A stretch of 18,241 bases of DNA. Source: an uncultured Romboutsia sp. (GTDB lineage: Bacteria; Bacillota; Clostridia; Peptostreptococcales; Peptostreptococcaceae). The DNA lies in contig CALESE010000038.1 in assembly GCA_937907205.1 (NCBI GenBank), positions 1 to 18,241 on the forward strand. The letters run 5' to 3'. Below are positions 1 through 6,633 of the stretch, piece after piece. The position numbers and the translations under genes are program-made. Positions within the stretch are counted from its first letter, which is position 1. Each line of letters starts with the position of its first letter. Below the pieces are notes generated by a model. It made no database searches. It had not been told where the DNA came from and was given only the letters and a program-made list of their open reading frames with translations.

Positions 1-60
1 TTAGCTTATTTAATAATTTTCATACCTTTATTATTAAGTTCGTTTACTATAATATGATAA

Positions 61-933
61 TTTATCTCAGATAAAAATACATATACAAATAAACAGTGTA
101 ACGAAATATTAGCAAAACAATGTAACATCACAGAAGAAGAAAAGAGAAAAACACTACAAAGTAAAAAATCATCAATATTTTATAATAGAGTAAATTGGGC
201 TAAAACATACATGAAAAAAGCAGGGCTTGTAGAAGCACCTAAAAGAGGAGAAGTAAGAATAACTTATTTAGGAGAACAATTATTAAAAGAAAATCCATCT
301 GAATTAAAATCAAAAGACTTAGAAAGATACGATAGCTTTATAGAATTTACAAATAAATCAAATAAAAATAATAGTACAGTTAATAGAGTGACAGAGATAG
401 AAGAAAATAAAACACCAAATGAAAGTTTAGAAGATGCAATTTTAAAATTAAAAATATCTTTAGTAGATGAATTACTAGAAAAAATAAATAATTCTTCATT
501 TGACTTTTTTGAAATATTAGTTATAGACCTACTTATAAAAATGGGATATGGTGGTTCTAGAGAAGAAGCTGGACAAGCTACTAAAAAGACTGCTGATGGT
601 GGTATTGACGGAATAATAAATGAAGATAGATTAGGCCTAGATAGTATATATATACAAGCTAAAAGATGGAAAGATACTGTAGTTGGTAGACCTGAGATAC
701 AAAAGTTTTCTGGAGCACTAGATACACCAGGAGCTACTAAGGTGATTTTTATAACTACATCTACTTTTACTAAGGAAGCGAAAGAGTATGCTAAAAATAT
801 TAATAATAAAAAGATTGTGCTTATAGATGGAAGTCAGTTAGCTAAGTTTATGATTGATTTTAATGTAGGTGTATCTTTAGAAACTGTATATGAGATAAAA
901 AAGATAGATAGTGACTATTTTATAGAAGATTAA
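61..933 (+). pseudogene. Mrr-type restriction endonuclease, 5' end broken
   Basis: Mrr-family type IV restriction enzymes cut foreign, usually methylated DNA. The catalytic domain is complete: counting from the first ATG (211), an FE pair at residues 100-101, the GGIDG motif (Asp133) and the QAK motif (Gln149, Lys151) form the PD-(D/E)xK-like active site. Upstream of that ATG the same frame still reads as an Mrr_N winged-helix domain (61-210, for example the stretch ITEEEKRKTLQ and then NRVNWAKTYMKKAGL), so ATG 211 lies inside the domain and has no Shine-Dalgarno. The frame is closed by TGA TAA at 55-60, and no ATG, GTG or TTG occurs in frame between 61 and 210. About 20 N-terminal residues plus the start are therefore lost or frameshifted. 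Family assignment is firm; the pseudogene call is inference and an assembly error near 40-60 would also explain it. Confidence 0.65.
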
Positions 934-967
934 AATAAAGCTAGTCAAGTTGCTAGCTTTATTTTTT
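933..967 (+). terminator. Rho-independent terminator after the Mrr gene
   Basis: A perfect 12-bp stem (933-944 with 953-964) with an 8-nt loop, running into TTTTTT. It directly follows the stop codon of the Mrr-type gene, whose TAA contributes to the stem base. Confidence 0.85.
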
Positions 968-1183
968 ATAAGCAAAAGATGTAATATTTTAAAATATCAA
1001 TCTTATATTTATATTAGTATACTAAGCTTATCATTATTTAGAATTATAATAAATCATCAATGTTTTATTTGTACATAATAAACTGGTAAACAATATATGA
1101 TAAGTTGTAAGAATATTTTTAGTATGGTAATATCTTATTTGGTATTGAATAAAGCCGAAATAATAAATAAGGATGAGAAATAT

Positions 1184-1855
1184 ATGAAACATATAAATAT
1201 ACTAGAAGAAATATCAGATGGAAAACTATATGACATTGAAGATACAGTAAAGGCAGATACATATGGTTGTGATGGATGTAGTGATTGTTGTTGTGATGTT
1301 GGAGAGCTAGTGGTGCTTACACCTTTTGATATATATGAAATGGTGAATTATTTAGGTGTAGGATTTGATGAATTATTAGGAAATAAGATTAAATTACGTG
1401 AAAATAATAAAATTTTATTACCATATTTAAATATGCAAGATGATAATAAAAAAAGATGTAGCTTTTTAAATGAAGGAAAAAGATGCACTATTCATGCTAA
1501 ACGCCCAAACATTTGCCGTTTATTCCCACTTGGAAGAGTGTACAAAGATAATGATTTTAAGTACTTTTTACAGGTAGGAAATTGTCCTAAAGAGAATTTA
1601 AAAGATATTAATGTTAAAAAGTGGATAGGAATTGAAAACTATGATGAAAATAAGAAGTTTATTTTAGAATGGTATAAATTTATTAAGGCATTAACTTTCC
1701 GTTTAAAGTTTGTGAGAGATAATAGCGAAATAAAGAAAATAAATGAAATTTTAATAGATGAATTTTATCGTATTAAGATAGATGAAGAAGAGAATTTTTA
1801 CCTTGTATTTACAAAAAAATTACCTAATATAAAAAGTAGACTGGGTATTATTTAA
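1184..1855 (+). CDS. YkgJ-family cysteine cluster protein
   Basis: A 223-residue soluble protein of the YkgJ/UPF0153 family, thought to bind zinc or an iron-sulfur centre; the biochemical role is unknown. The N-terminal CxxCxxCCC cluster (Cys29, 32, 35-37) is followed by the second family signature, a Cys in RCSF, a Cys-x-I-H motif (RCTIH) and the RPNICRLFPLG segment, plus a late GNCPKE. Start: an ATG at 1097 opens the frame but has no convincing ribosome binding site. The ATG at 1184 has AAGGATG (1169-1175) eight bases upstream and starts just before the conserved region, so I prefer it. The tail after about residue 160 is lysine-rich and less conserved. It is flanked by an upstream terminator and downstream debris, so it is probably transcribed alone. 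Confidence 0.85.
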   Translation: MKHINILEEISDGKLYDIEDTVKADTYGCDGCSDCCCDVGELVVLTPFDIYEMVNYLGVGFDELLGNKIKLRENNKILLPYLNMQDDNKKRCSFLNEGKRCTIHAKRPNICRLFPLGRVYKDNDFKYFLQVGNCPKENLKDINVKKWIGIENYDENKKFILEWYKFIKALTFRLKFVRDNSEIKKINEILIDEFYRIKIDEEENFYLVFTKKLPNIKSRLGII

Positions 1856-1859
1856 GATA

Positions 1860-2039
1860 AGTATAAAATATATTTATGGAAAAGAAATTAATTTTATAGA
1901 GATACAAAAGCTTAAAAATTTATAGAGTAAAGATGAAATAAAGTATGTTGGCAAATTTAGAAATTATAATATAAGTAAAAAAGAGCCAATACTTGATGGT
2001 GATAGTGTTATATATGCTAATTATAATGATTTAATATAG
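1860..2039 (+). pseudogene. Decayed gene fragment with in-frame stop
   Basis: The frame beginning at 1860 reads about 21 residues (KYIYGKEINFIEIQKLKNL), meets a TAG at 1923-1925, and then continues for about 37 residues (including SKDEIKYVGKFRNYNI and PILDGDSVIYANY) to a TAG at 2037-2039. Both halves look like real protein and belong to the same frame, and a terminator follows immediately. No start codon or ribosome binding site is visible. I do not recognise the family. It could be the remnant 3' end of a lost gene, or chance in A+T-rich DNA. Confidence 0.35.
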
Positions 2040-2040
2040 A

Positions 2041-2095
2041 AAAATAACCATGCCTTAGTACTTTCAAGATATTAGGTTCTAAGACATGGTTATTT
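2041..2095. terminator. Bidirectional hairpin between convergent units
   Basis: An 11-bp perfect stem (2042-2052 with 2085-2095) continues after one mismatch with CTTAG/CTAAG (2054-2058 with 2079-2083). It has a T-rich flank for the plus strand and a T5 run (A5 on plus, 2040-2044) for the minus strand. It separates plus-strand debris from the minus-strand membrane protein gene. Confidence 0.8.
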
Positions 2096-2132
2096 CTATA
2101 ACTTACTATAATTTGTTCGTAATATATTAACA

Positions 2133-2453
2133 TTATTCATAACTTGTATTTAAATATTTAATTTTAATAGCTACAAACTTTAATAAATAGTTTATTATCC
2201 AAAATGTAGCAAGATAATAAGATGTAAAAAGGTTTATATTCACCTTATTATAAATAATTGCACTCCCTAATATTAATAAAATACAATTGAATACACAAAA
2301 TAATAATTGTATTTTATAATAATCATCTTTTAAAACATTTATCTTTTTATTACGTATAGTATAGATGATACTTTTCTTTTTGTATGATATTATGCTATAT
2401 ATTAAGAAAATCAATGCCATACTGATATAAACTAAGAACACTACATCTTCCAT
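2133..2453 (-). CDS. Small membrane protein of unknown function
   Basis: A 106-residue protein with three likely membrane helices (about residues 4-22, 48-67 and 76-93), separated by a short basic loop (KKKSIIYTIRNKKINVLKDD). The loop between a first helix and a closely spaced helix pair recalls small Firmicute membrane proteins such as the DUF3784 group, but I cannot assign it. The start has a good ribosome binding site (AAAGGGG about 8 bases upstream), which supports it as a real gene. A possible promoter lies far upstream at 2634-2663. Confidence 0.65.
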   Translation of the reverse strand: MEDVVFLVYISMALIFLIYSIISYKKKSIIYTIRNKKINVLKDDYYKIQLLFCVFNCILLILGSAIIYNKVNINLFTSYYLATFWIINYLLKFVAIKIKYLNTSYE

Positions 2454-2505
2454 ATTAATTTACCCCTTTTGTTTAATTCTATAATATAGTAACTGTGAAT
2501 TTTTA

Positions 2506-2634
2506 TTATATTATACATAATATTCCATTATTTTTCAATTGCAAAGTAGTTTCACTAGACTGAAATATAAGTTCTTGTTTTAACTTAACTAAATGGACAA
2601 TCTGTTGTAATTCATTTTCGGTAAATAGACGTTT
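2506..2634 (-). pseudogene. Possible remnant of a small gene
   Basis: The minus strand reads 42 sense codons between stops, giving a protein-like sequence (RLFTENELQQIVHLVKLKQE, then FQSSETTLQLKN). There is no start codon in frame and no ribosome binding site. A fair promoter (2634-2663) lies right at its upstream edge, as if the 5' part had been deleted. Not recognised; low confidence, since A+T-rich intergenic DNA can produce such frames by chance. Confidence 0.25.
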
Positions 2635-2663
2635 TTATACAAATTTTTATTTATATAAGTCAA
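2634..2663 (-). promoter_or_regulatory. SigA-type promoter, minus strand
   Basis: Read on the minus strand: TTGACT (2658-2663), an 18-bp spacer, TATAAA (2634-2639). Transcription would start near 2627 and run through the gene remnant into the small membrane protein gene, about 170 nt downstream. Confidence 0.5.
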
Positions 2664-2710
2664 ATTATTTTGTATAATTATATGAATAAGATAGATTTAT
2701 AAATTGAAAT

Positions 2711-3046
2711 TTATATTCCAAAATGAATTATATAATTATTTTCTTTTTTAGCTTGATTTGCTAAAGAAATTAAATCAATATATTCTAAATTATTTTGTAT
2801 TGATAAAATATTTATTAATGTATCTATTGATTCAGGTGGTATAAGTGTAATACCACAGTAGGAAAGACCTTTACCTGAAACCTTAAGTGTATTCCAATAA
2901 CAATCTACATTTTGTAAATCTATTAAAATTGGTTCAATAAAACCATCATCAACCTGAATACAATTATATTTATTTGGTTCATATTCATCAAATCTATCTG
3001 TACTAATAGGTTTGTTTTTTATAATTCCAAATTCATGTTTAGCCAT
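2711..3046 (-). CDS. Conserved hypothetical protein, small and soluble
   Basis: A 111-residue acidic protein with no membrane segment or signal peptide. I recognise the sequence style of a conserved Firmicute family (start MAKHEFGI, then DRFDEYEPNKYNC, a central CGITLIPPES block and the ending IIHFGI), but I know no function or reliable family name for it. The ribosome binding site is strong (AGAGGTGATG just upstream), and an extended -10 promoter lies 26 nt from the start codon, so the gene is very probably expressed alone. Both neighbours are remnants or unrelated genes, so context gives no hint of role. Confidence 0.7.
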   Translation of the reverse strand: MAKHEFGIIKNKPISTDRFDEYEPNKYNCIQVDDGFIEPILIDLQNVDCYWNTLKVSGKGLSYCGITLIPPESIDTLINILSIQNNLEYIDLISLANQAKKENNYIIHFGI

Positions 3047-3078
3047 GTCATCACCTCTATAAATCCATAGTTTTCTAT

Positions 3079-3087
3079 ATTATATCA
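3079..3087 (-). promoter_or_regulatory. Extended -10 promoter for the 111-residue protein gene
   Basis: On the minus strand the sequence TGATATAAT (3087 down to 3079) is a consensus extended -10 element. Transcription from about 3072 would give a 26-nt leader containing the ribosome binding site. The -35 region is not recognisable. Confidence 0.55.
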
Positions 3088-3332
3088 AAAGTATATTTAT
3101 TTTACATTATATCTAATTTAACTTCATTTATATACTCAGTAACTCTTTGTTTAAATTTAACAGCATATCCTATGATATTTTTATTGACTATGTTTTTATT
3201 ATATACTTTAAATAAAAAGTTATTATTTTCTGGGAAATCAAAAGAAAATATATCAAGTAGAAATAAAACTACAACTATAAAAAAGAGTTAGAATACAGAC
3301 CTTCAAGAGTAGATATATAGGGATTTGTAGAG

Positions 3333-3383
3333 TGTCAAATACTTTTGACATTCAAAAATAGGAAATATCAAATAGTTTTGTTG
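3333..3383. promoter_or_regulatory. Tandem operator-like palindromes upstream of the Xre regulator
   Basis: TGTCAAA (3333-3339) and TTTGACA (3344-3350) form a perfect inverted repeat with a 4-base centre. A second copy starting at 3366 matches the 18-bp unit at 13 positions and lies exactly 33 bp downstream, next to the -35 box of the regulator gene. Two equally oriented dyads about three helix turns apart suggest cooperative repressor binding, most simply autoregulation by the Xre-type protein. The first copy includes a perfect TTGACA (3345-3350). Confidence 0.5.
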
Positions 3384-3410
3384 GCAAACATTTATTTTAG
3401 GTTATATATT
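3381..3410 (+). promoter_or_regulatory. Promoter of the Xre-type regulator gene
   Basis: TTGGCA (3381-3386), an 18-bp spacer, TATATT (3405-3410). The predicted transcript starts near 3416, leaving a short leader with the AGGAGG site ahead of ATG 3432. TTGACA at 3345-3350 is an alternative -35 but has no good -10 partner. Confidence 0.5.
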
Positions 3411-3431
3411 TATACTGCAGGAGGACATTGT

Positions 3432-4007
3432 ATGGAGATTGGAAAACAAATAAAAAAATACAGAAACGAAATGGAGATTTCACAGTATGAATTAGCTGAA
3501 AAGATATTTGTATCTCGTCAAACTATATCAAATTGGGAAAATAATAAAAACTATCCTGATGTGAAAAGCTTATTATTACTAAGTTCTCTTTTTAATGTAT
3601 CTCTTGACATATTAATTAAAGGAGACCTTGAACAAATGAAAGAGCAAATTAAAAAAGAAGACATTGATGGATTTAAACATGATAGCAATATTTTTAGTCT
3701 ATTGTTACTATGCACTATTTTATTACCTATTCCACTTTTAAACTTCATGGGATATGTTGGGATTGGAATTTGGGGATTGATTTTTATAGCATCATTATAT
3801 TATGCGATTAGAGTAGAAAAACTTAAAAATAATTTTGATATCCAAACTTATCGAGAAATTATTACTTTTTTAGATGGTAAAAATATGGATGAACTTGAAA
3901 AAAATCAGGAGTATGGGAAACGACCATATCAGAAATTTTTGTTAGTTATAGGTTTTAGTTTATTGGCAATAGTAGTATCACTTATTATGGGATATATATT
4001 ATTATAA
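3432..4007 (+). CDS. Xre-family HTH regulator with C-terminal membrane domain
   Basis: A 191-residue regulator. Residues about 2-62 are a typical HTH_3 (Cro/C1) domain: IGKQIKKYRNE, then ISQYELAEKIFVSRQTISNW with the two helices of the HTH, and the PDVKSLLLLSSLFNVSLD tail. A charged linker (about 65-90) leads to two adjacent hydrophobic helices (about 93-135) and a last one at the C-terminus (about 168-190), so the DNA-binding domain is probably tethered to the membrane. An upstream in-frame ATG at 3345 is rejected because ATG 3432 has a perfect AGGAGG site and begins the HTH domain. Such regulators often control neighbouring transporters or themselves; no transporter is adjacent here, and the tandem dyads just upstream suggest autoregulation. 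Confidence 0.9.
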   Translation: MEIGKQIKKYRNEMEISQYELAEKIFVSRQTISNWENNKNYPDVKSLLLLSSLFNVSLDILIKGDLEQMKEQIKKEDIDGFKHDSNIFSLLLLCTILLPIPLLNFMGYVGIGIWGLIFIASLYYAIRVEKLKNNFDIQTYREIITFLDGKNMDELEKNQEYGKRPYQKFLLVIGFSLLAIVVSLIMGYILL

Positions 4008-4141
4008 AAAATAGACTAGTAATATCTAAAAGAATGAAATATTAATCTACTTATAAAATATATTAAATTCTAGATTATAATAAAGTAACAAAACTATGGA
4101 TAAATTAATAAATAAACAAAACACAAAAAGGAAGTGATAAA

Positions 4142-4480
4142 ATGAATTTTAGTATTCATTATAGTGCAAAAGAACAAATAGATAATATACTAACACAAGC
4201 ACAAAAACAAGAAAAAGCTTTCAGAATATATATTCGTAGAATATCTGGCTGACGTGGTCCTGTTTGGGATATAGCTCTGGATGAGCCTACACATAAAGAT
4301 GAAGTATTTGAATCAGAAGGATACAAAATATTTATGAGAAAAGAAATGGTACAAAAAATTAACAACGTTGAAATCTTTTACCAATACGGAATAAGTAAAA
4401 GTGGTTTTAGAGTTTTAACAGATATGATATGGAAAATACAATATAAATATGAAGATTGGTCAAAGTCAAACTTTAACTAA
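4142..4480 (+). CDS. HesB/IscA-like selenoprotein (in-frame TGA = Sec37)
   Basis: Reading through one TGA (4250-4252, codon 37) gives a 112-residue protein that matches the HesB-like (IscA-fold) family along its length. The region around the TGA reads ISG-U-RGPVWDIALDEP, then DEVFESEGYKIFMRKEMV and a late SGF. In non-selenium relatives the position of the TGA is the conserved Cys of a G-C-S-G-P motif before the ALDEP block, so this is a Cys-to-Sec replacement. The frame is otherwise open, starts at an ATG with AAGGAAGTG seven bases upstream, and ends at TAA just before a strong terminator. A SECIS-like hairpin starts within 10 bases of the TGA. The protein has no Cys, so Sec would be its only such metal or redox ligand. 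Selenocysteine genes (selA, selB, selC, selD) would be elsewhere in the genome. The alternative is a nonsense mutation, which I find less likely. Confidence 0.8.
4261..4293 (+). promoter_or_regulatory. Candidate bacterial SECIS element
   Basis: An upper stem GCTC/GAGC (4274-4277 with 4283-4286) closes a 5-nt apical loop UGGAU, whose second base is G. The loop begins 25 nt after the TGA. A lower helix (4261-4267 with 4287-4293, one mismatch and one G-U pair) is separated by a 5' bulge. Loop size, G in the first two loop bases and a 16-37 nt distance are the known constraints of bacterial SECIS elements, the SelB binding site. The fold was done by eye. Confidence 0.55.
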
Positions 4481-4504
4481 AAAATAAAACATATAATAAA
4501 TATT

Positions 4505-4562
4505 AAAAAATGAGTAGTAATTTAGATTTTATAAATAGCTACTCATTTTTTATATTTCAAAT
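4505..4562 (+). terminator. Terminator after the selenoprotein gene
   Basis: A perfect 13-bp stem (4505-4517 with 4549-4561), A-rich on the left arm and ending in T6 on the right, with a 31-nt loop. It separates the selenoprotein gene from the sigma-factor operon. Confidence 0.8.
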
Positions 4563-4648
4563 ATATATAAATATTTTTATAAAAAATGATAGGAAATGTT
4601 AAGATAGATTGTATTAGTATATGTGAAGCTTCATTAAGGAGGGTAAAA

Positions 4649-5176
4649 ATGAAAGATAAGTTGCTTATAAAATATATAAAAAAGAAAAAAGAAAAAGGAT
4701 TAGAAATGTTGATAGATGAGTACTCATCATTTATAAAATCAATAGTAAGGTATCATCTTGGAAATTTAAAAATGTATGAAGAAGAGTGTATAGATGATGT
4801 ATTACTAGCAATATGGGAAAATATTGATTACTTTGATAAAAACAAAAACACATTTAAAAATTGGATAGGAGCTATATCAAAATATAGAGCAATAAATTAC
4901 AAGAAAAAATATATAAGAGAAAATCTAAATGAAGAAATAGAAGAAAATAGTAAGATATATTTTGATAATAATTTACTAAAAAAAGAACTTGAAGAAGACA
5001 TAGAAGAGCTACTTAGTAATTTAAATGAAAAAGATAAAGAAATATTTAAAAAATATTATATAGAAGATATAGAACTTGAGATCATAGCCAAAGAATTTAA
5101 TACAAATGTAGATAATTTATATAATCGAATATCAAGAGGACGAAAAAAGTTAAGAAAAATATACAGGGAGGTATAA
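4649..5176 (+). CDS. ECF-type RNA polymerase sigma factor
   Basis: A 175-residue sigma-70-family factor of the extracytoplasmic type: region 2 (about residues 20-95, with ECIDDVLLAIWENIDYF and the DNA-melting segment FKNWIGAISKYRAINYKKK), an acidic linker, and region 4 (about 118-172, LNEKDKEIFKKYYIEDIELE and a recognition helix ending in NRISRGRKKLR). No regions 1 or 3 are present. Start: the frame is open from ATG 4586, but ATG 4649 has AAGGAGGG (4636-4643) and gives the usual family length. It is followed after two bases by the DUF4179 gene, whose ribosome binding site (GGGAGGT) lies inside the last codons here, so the two are translationally linked. Such factors usually activate their own operon; the stimulus here is unknown. 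Confidence 0.9.
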   Translation: MKDKLLIKYIKKKKEKGLEMLIDEYSSFIKSIVRYHLGNLKMYEEECIDDVLLAIWENIDYFDKNKNTFKNWIGAISKYRAINYKKKYIRENLNEEIEENSKIYFDNNLLKKELEEDIEELLSNLNEKDKEIFKKYYIEDIELEIIAKEFNTNVDNLYNRISRGRKKLRKIYREV

Positions 5177-5178
5177 AT

Positions 5179-6393
5179 ATGAAAAATAAATATGAAATGT
5201 TAAATGAAACTAAAATAAATAAATATAAATATTTAAAAGTAGAAATAAGTAAAAATGAAAAAGAAAAGATAAAAGATAGATTAAAATCTAAAATAAAAAC
5301 TAAAAATACTAACCATAAAAAAATTGCAGTAGCAACAATTCCTTTAGTAATAGCAGGTGGACTTATATTAAGTAGCGAAACTGCACAAGCATATATAGAA
5401 GGTATAGGAAAGCAAATAGAATATTTCTTAGGAAAAACCAACGAAGAATTGATAGGGTACAAGACTTTAGTAAATAAAACTATTAGTGATAAAAATGTAG
5501 ATATAACATTAAATGAAATAATGTTAAGAGATGGAGAGTTATTACTTAGCTTAAGAGTAGATGACAGTAAATTAGATAAAAAAGGTTTAGGGTTAGAAAA
5601 TGACTATCCTGCTTTTTATGAGCCAGTAGTGCAAATAGGAGATATGAAATTTGTATCAACAGGTGGAGGAATGACTACTGAACTTGGAAGTGATGGAAAA
5701 TTAGATATATTATTAAAATGTAATTTAGATAATTTAGATACTAATAATGATGGGAAAACTGACATTGAATTTTTTGATATAATAAAAAATATTGATATAA
5801 ATAAAGATTACGATGTAAAAATATTTATAGATAAGCTAGAATATATGATAGATAAAAATGCAAATGTATCAGATGATATTACATTAAGTTCTAGTGGTGG
5901 TAGGGTCGATATTGAGACAGGAGAATACACTACACATCAAAATGGAGTTATAAAAGGGAATTGGATTTTTGAAACAAAACTAAATGGAGCTAAAATGGTA
6001 GAAAATGTTAAAATACATAATATAGATAAAGATTATAAATTAAAAAATAAAAATACTAATATAGACCTTAATGTAAAAGAAGTAAGAGTAGCCCCAACAA
6101 CTATTAAAGTAAAATATACATTTAACATAAACAAAAAAGAAGAAAAATATATGGGGGATTTAATATCATTTATATTAAAAGATGAAAATGGAAAAACAAT
6201 AGATATTAGTGATGGTGCATATAGCTTAGATTATGATGGTGGAGAATGCTCTACAACTTTTGAAATAAATAGAGATTTAAAAGAAATCACACTTATACCT
6301 GTTGTAGAATACTACAAAGAAAAAGGTCGTAAAGATATAAAATTCAAAGACCAAGCTATAAAAATAAAAATTAATAAGTATATAAAAAGGTAA
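5179..6393 (+). CDS. DUF4179 membrane anti-sigma factor
   Basis: A 404-residue protein. The short cytoplasmic N-terminus (about 1-49) is rich in Lys and Glu and would hold the sigma factor. A single membrane helix follows (about 50-66, IAVATIPLVIAGGLILSS), then a large extracellular part. Residues about 45-135 match the DUF4179 pattern (the AYIEGIGKQIEYFLG block after the helix), and the C-terminal half is a beta-rich domain like DUF5643 (LNVKEVRVAPTTIKVKYTF, then FILKDENGK). By analogy with paired genes in Clostridia and Bacilli it restrains the adjacent sigma factor until a surface signal releases it. There is no zinc-binding HxxxCxxC motif, so it is not a ZAS-type anti-sigma. The stop codon lies inside the terminator stem. 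Confidence 0.85.
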   Translation: MKNKYEMLNETKINKYKYLKVEISKNEKEKIKDRLKSKIKTKNTNHKKIAVATIPLVIAGGLILSSETAQAYIEGIGKQIEYFLGKTNEELIGYKTLVNKTISDKNVDITLNEIMLRDGELLLSLRVDDSKLDKKGLGLENDYPAFYEPVVQIGDMKFVSTGGGMTTELGSDGKLDILLKCNLDNLDTNNDGKTDIEFFDIIKNIDINKDYDVKIFIDKLEYMIDKNANVSDDITLSSSGGRVDIETGEYTTHQNGVIKGNWIFETKLNGAKMVENVKIHNIDKDYKLKNKNTNIDLNVKEVRVAPTTIKVKYTFNINKKEEKYMGDLISFILKDENGKTIDISDGAYSLDYDGGECSTTFEINRDLKEITLIPVVEYYKEKGRKDIKFKDQAIKIKINKYIKR

Positions 6394-6412
6394 TGTGTAT
6401 GCATTACCTTTT
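6385..6412 (+). terminator. Terminator of the sigma/anti-sigma operon
   Basis: A perfect 11-bp stem (6385-6395 with 6402-6412), loop TGTATG, ending in TTTT. It overlaps the last codons and stop of the anti-sigma gene. Confidence 0.75.
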
Positions 6413-6633
6413 AATCTGTAATTGCAATGTATATAGTTTTTTCTGAATATTATTTGTTTCACCTTATTTATATTCCTTACAATTTTCTTAGAATTTCGTC
6501 ATAAGATATTTTCTACCTTTAATTATAATTTTATCCTTTTAAGCATTATTAGATTTAACATTATTATAATTCATTTTTGAAGTAAATTATCTAATAAAAT
6601 ATTATATTTATGATATAAATAATATTTAGATAA

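Larger units (their letters stand above)
3047..3431. other. Intergenic region with operator repeats and a possible minus-strand remnant
   Basis: This 385-base stretch between divergent genes has no intact gene. It contains the promoter of the minus-strand gene (3079-3087), the operator repeats and promoter of the Xre regulator (3333-3410), and a minus-strand coding-like stretch. Reading leftward from an ATG at 3351, about 23 residues (start MSKVFDTLQIPIYLLLK) run into a run of six A (T on minus) at 3279-3284. Removing one base there would join a second frame (IVVVLFLLDIFSFDFPENNN, ending EYINEVKLDIM) that stops at 3102. The product would be a one-helix membrane protein of about 80 residues. 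No ribosome binding site is seen, so this is tentative. Confidence 0.35.

Noticed and set aside
4250..4252. TGA as a simple nonsense mutation
   Set aside because: It falls exactly at the conserved Cys of the family, the rest of the gene is undamaged, and a suitable hairpin follows; recoding explains more.
4159..4365. Minus-strand open frame opposite the HesB-like gene
   Set aside because: It lies antisense to the read-through HesB frame, has no ribosome binding site and no family resemblance; it exists only because the true frame carries a TGA.
5097..5462. 121-codon minus-strand frame opposite the sigma/anti-sigma junction
   Set aside because: It is antisense to two well-supported genes; its Phe/Ile-rich composition is what A+T-rich coding DNA yields on the opposite strand.
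6413..6633. Search for the missing BceS N-terminus or a BceR gene upstream of the kinase remnant
   Set aside because: No frame carries recognisable receiver or membrane-helix sequence; the region looks empty apart from A+T-rich DNA.
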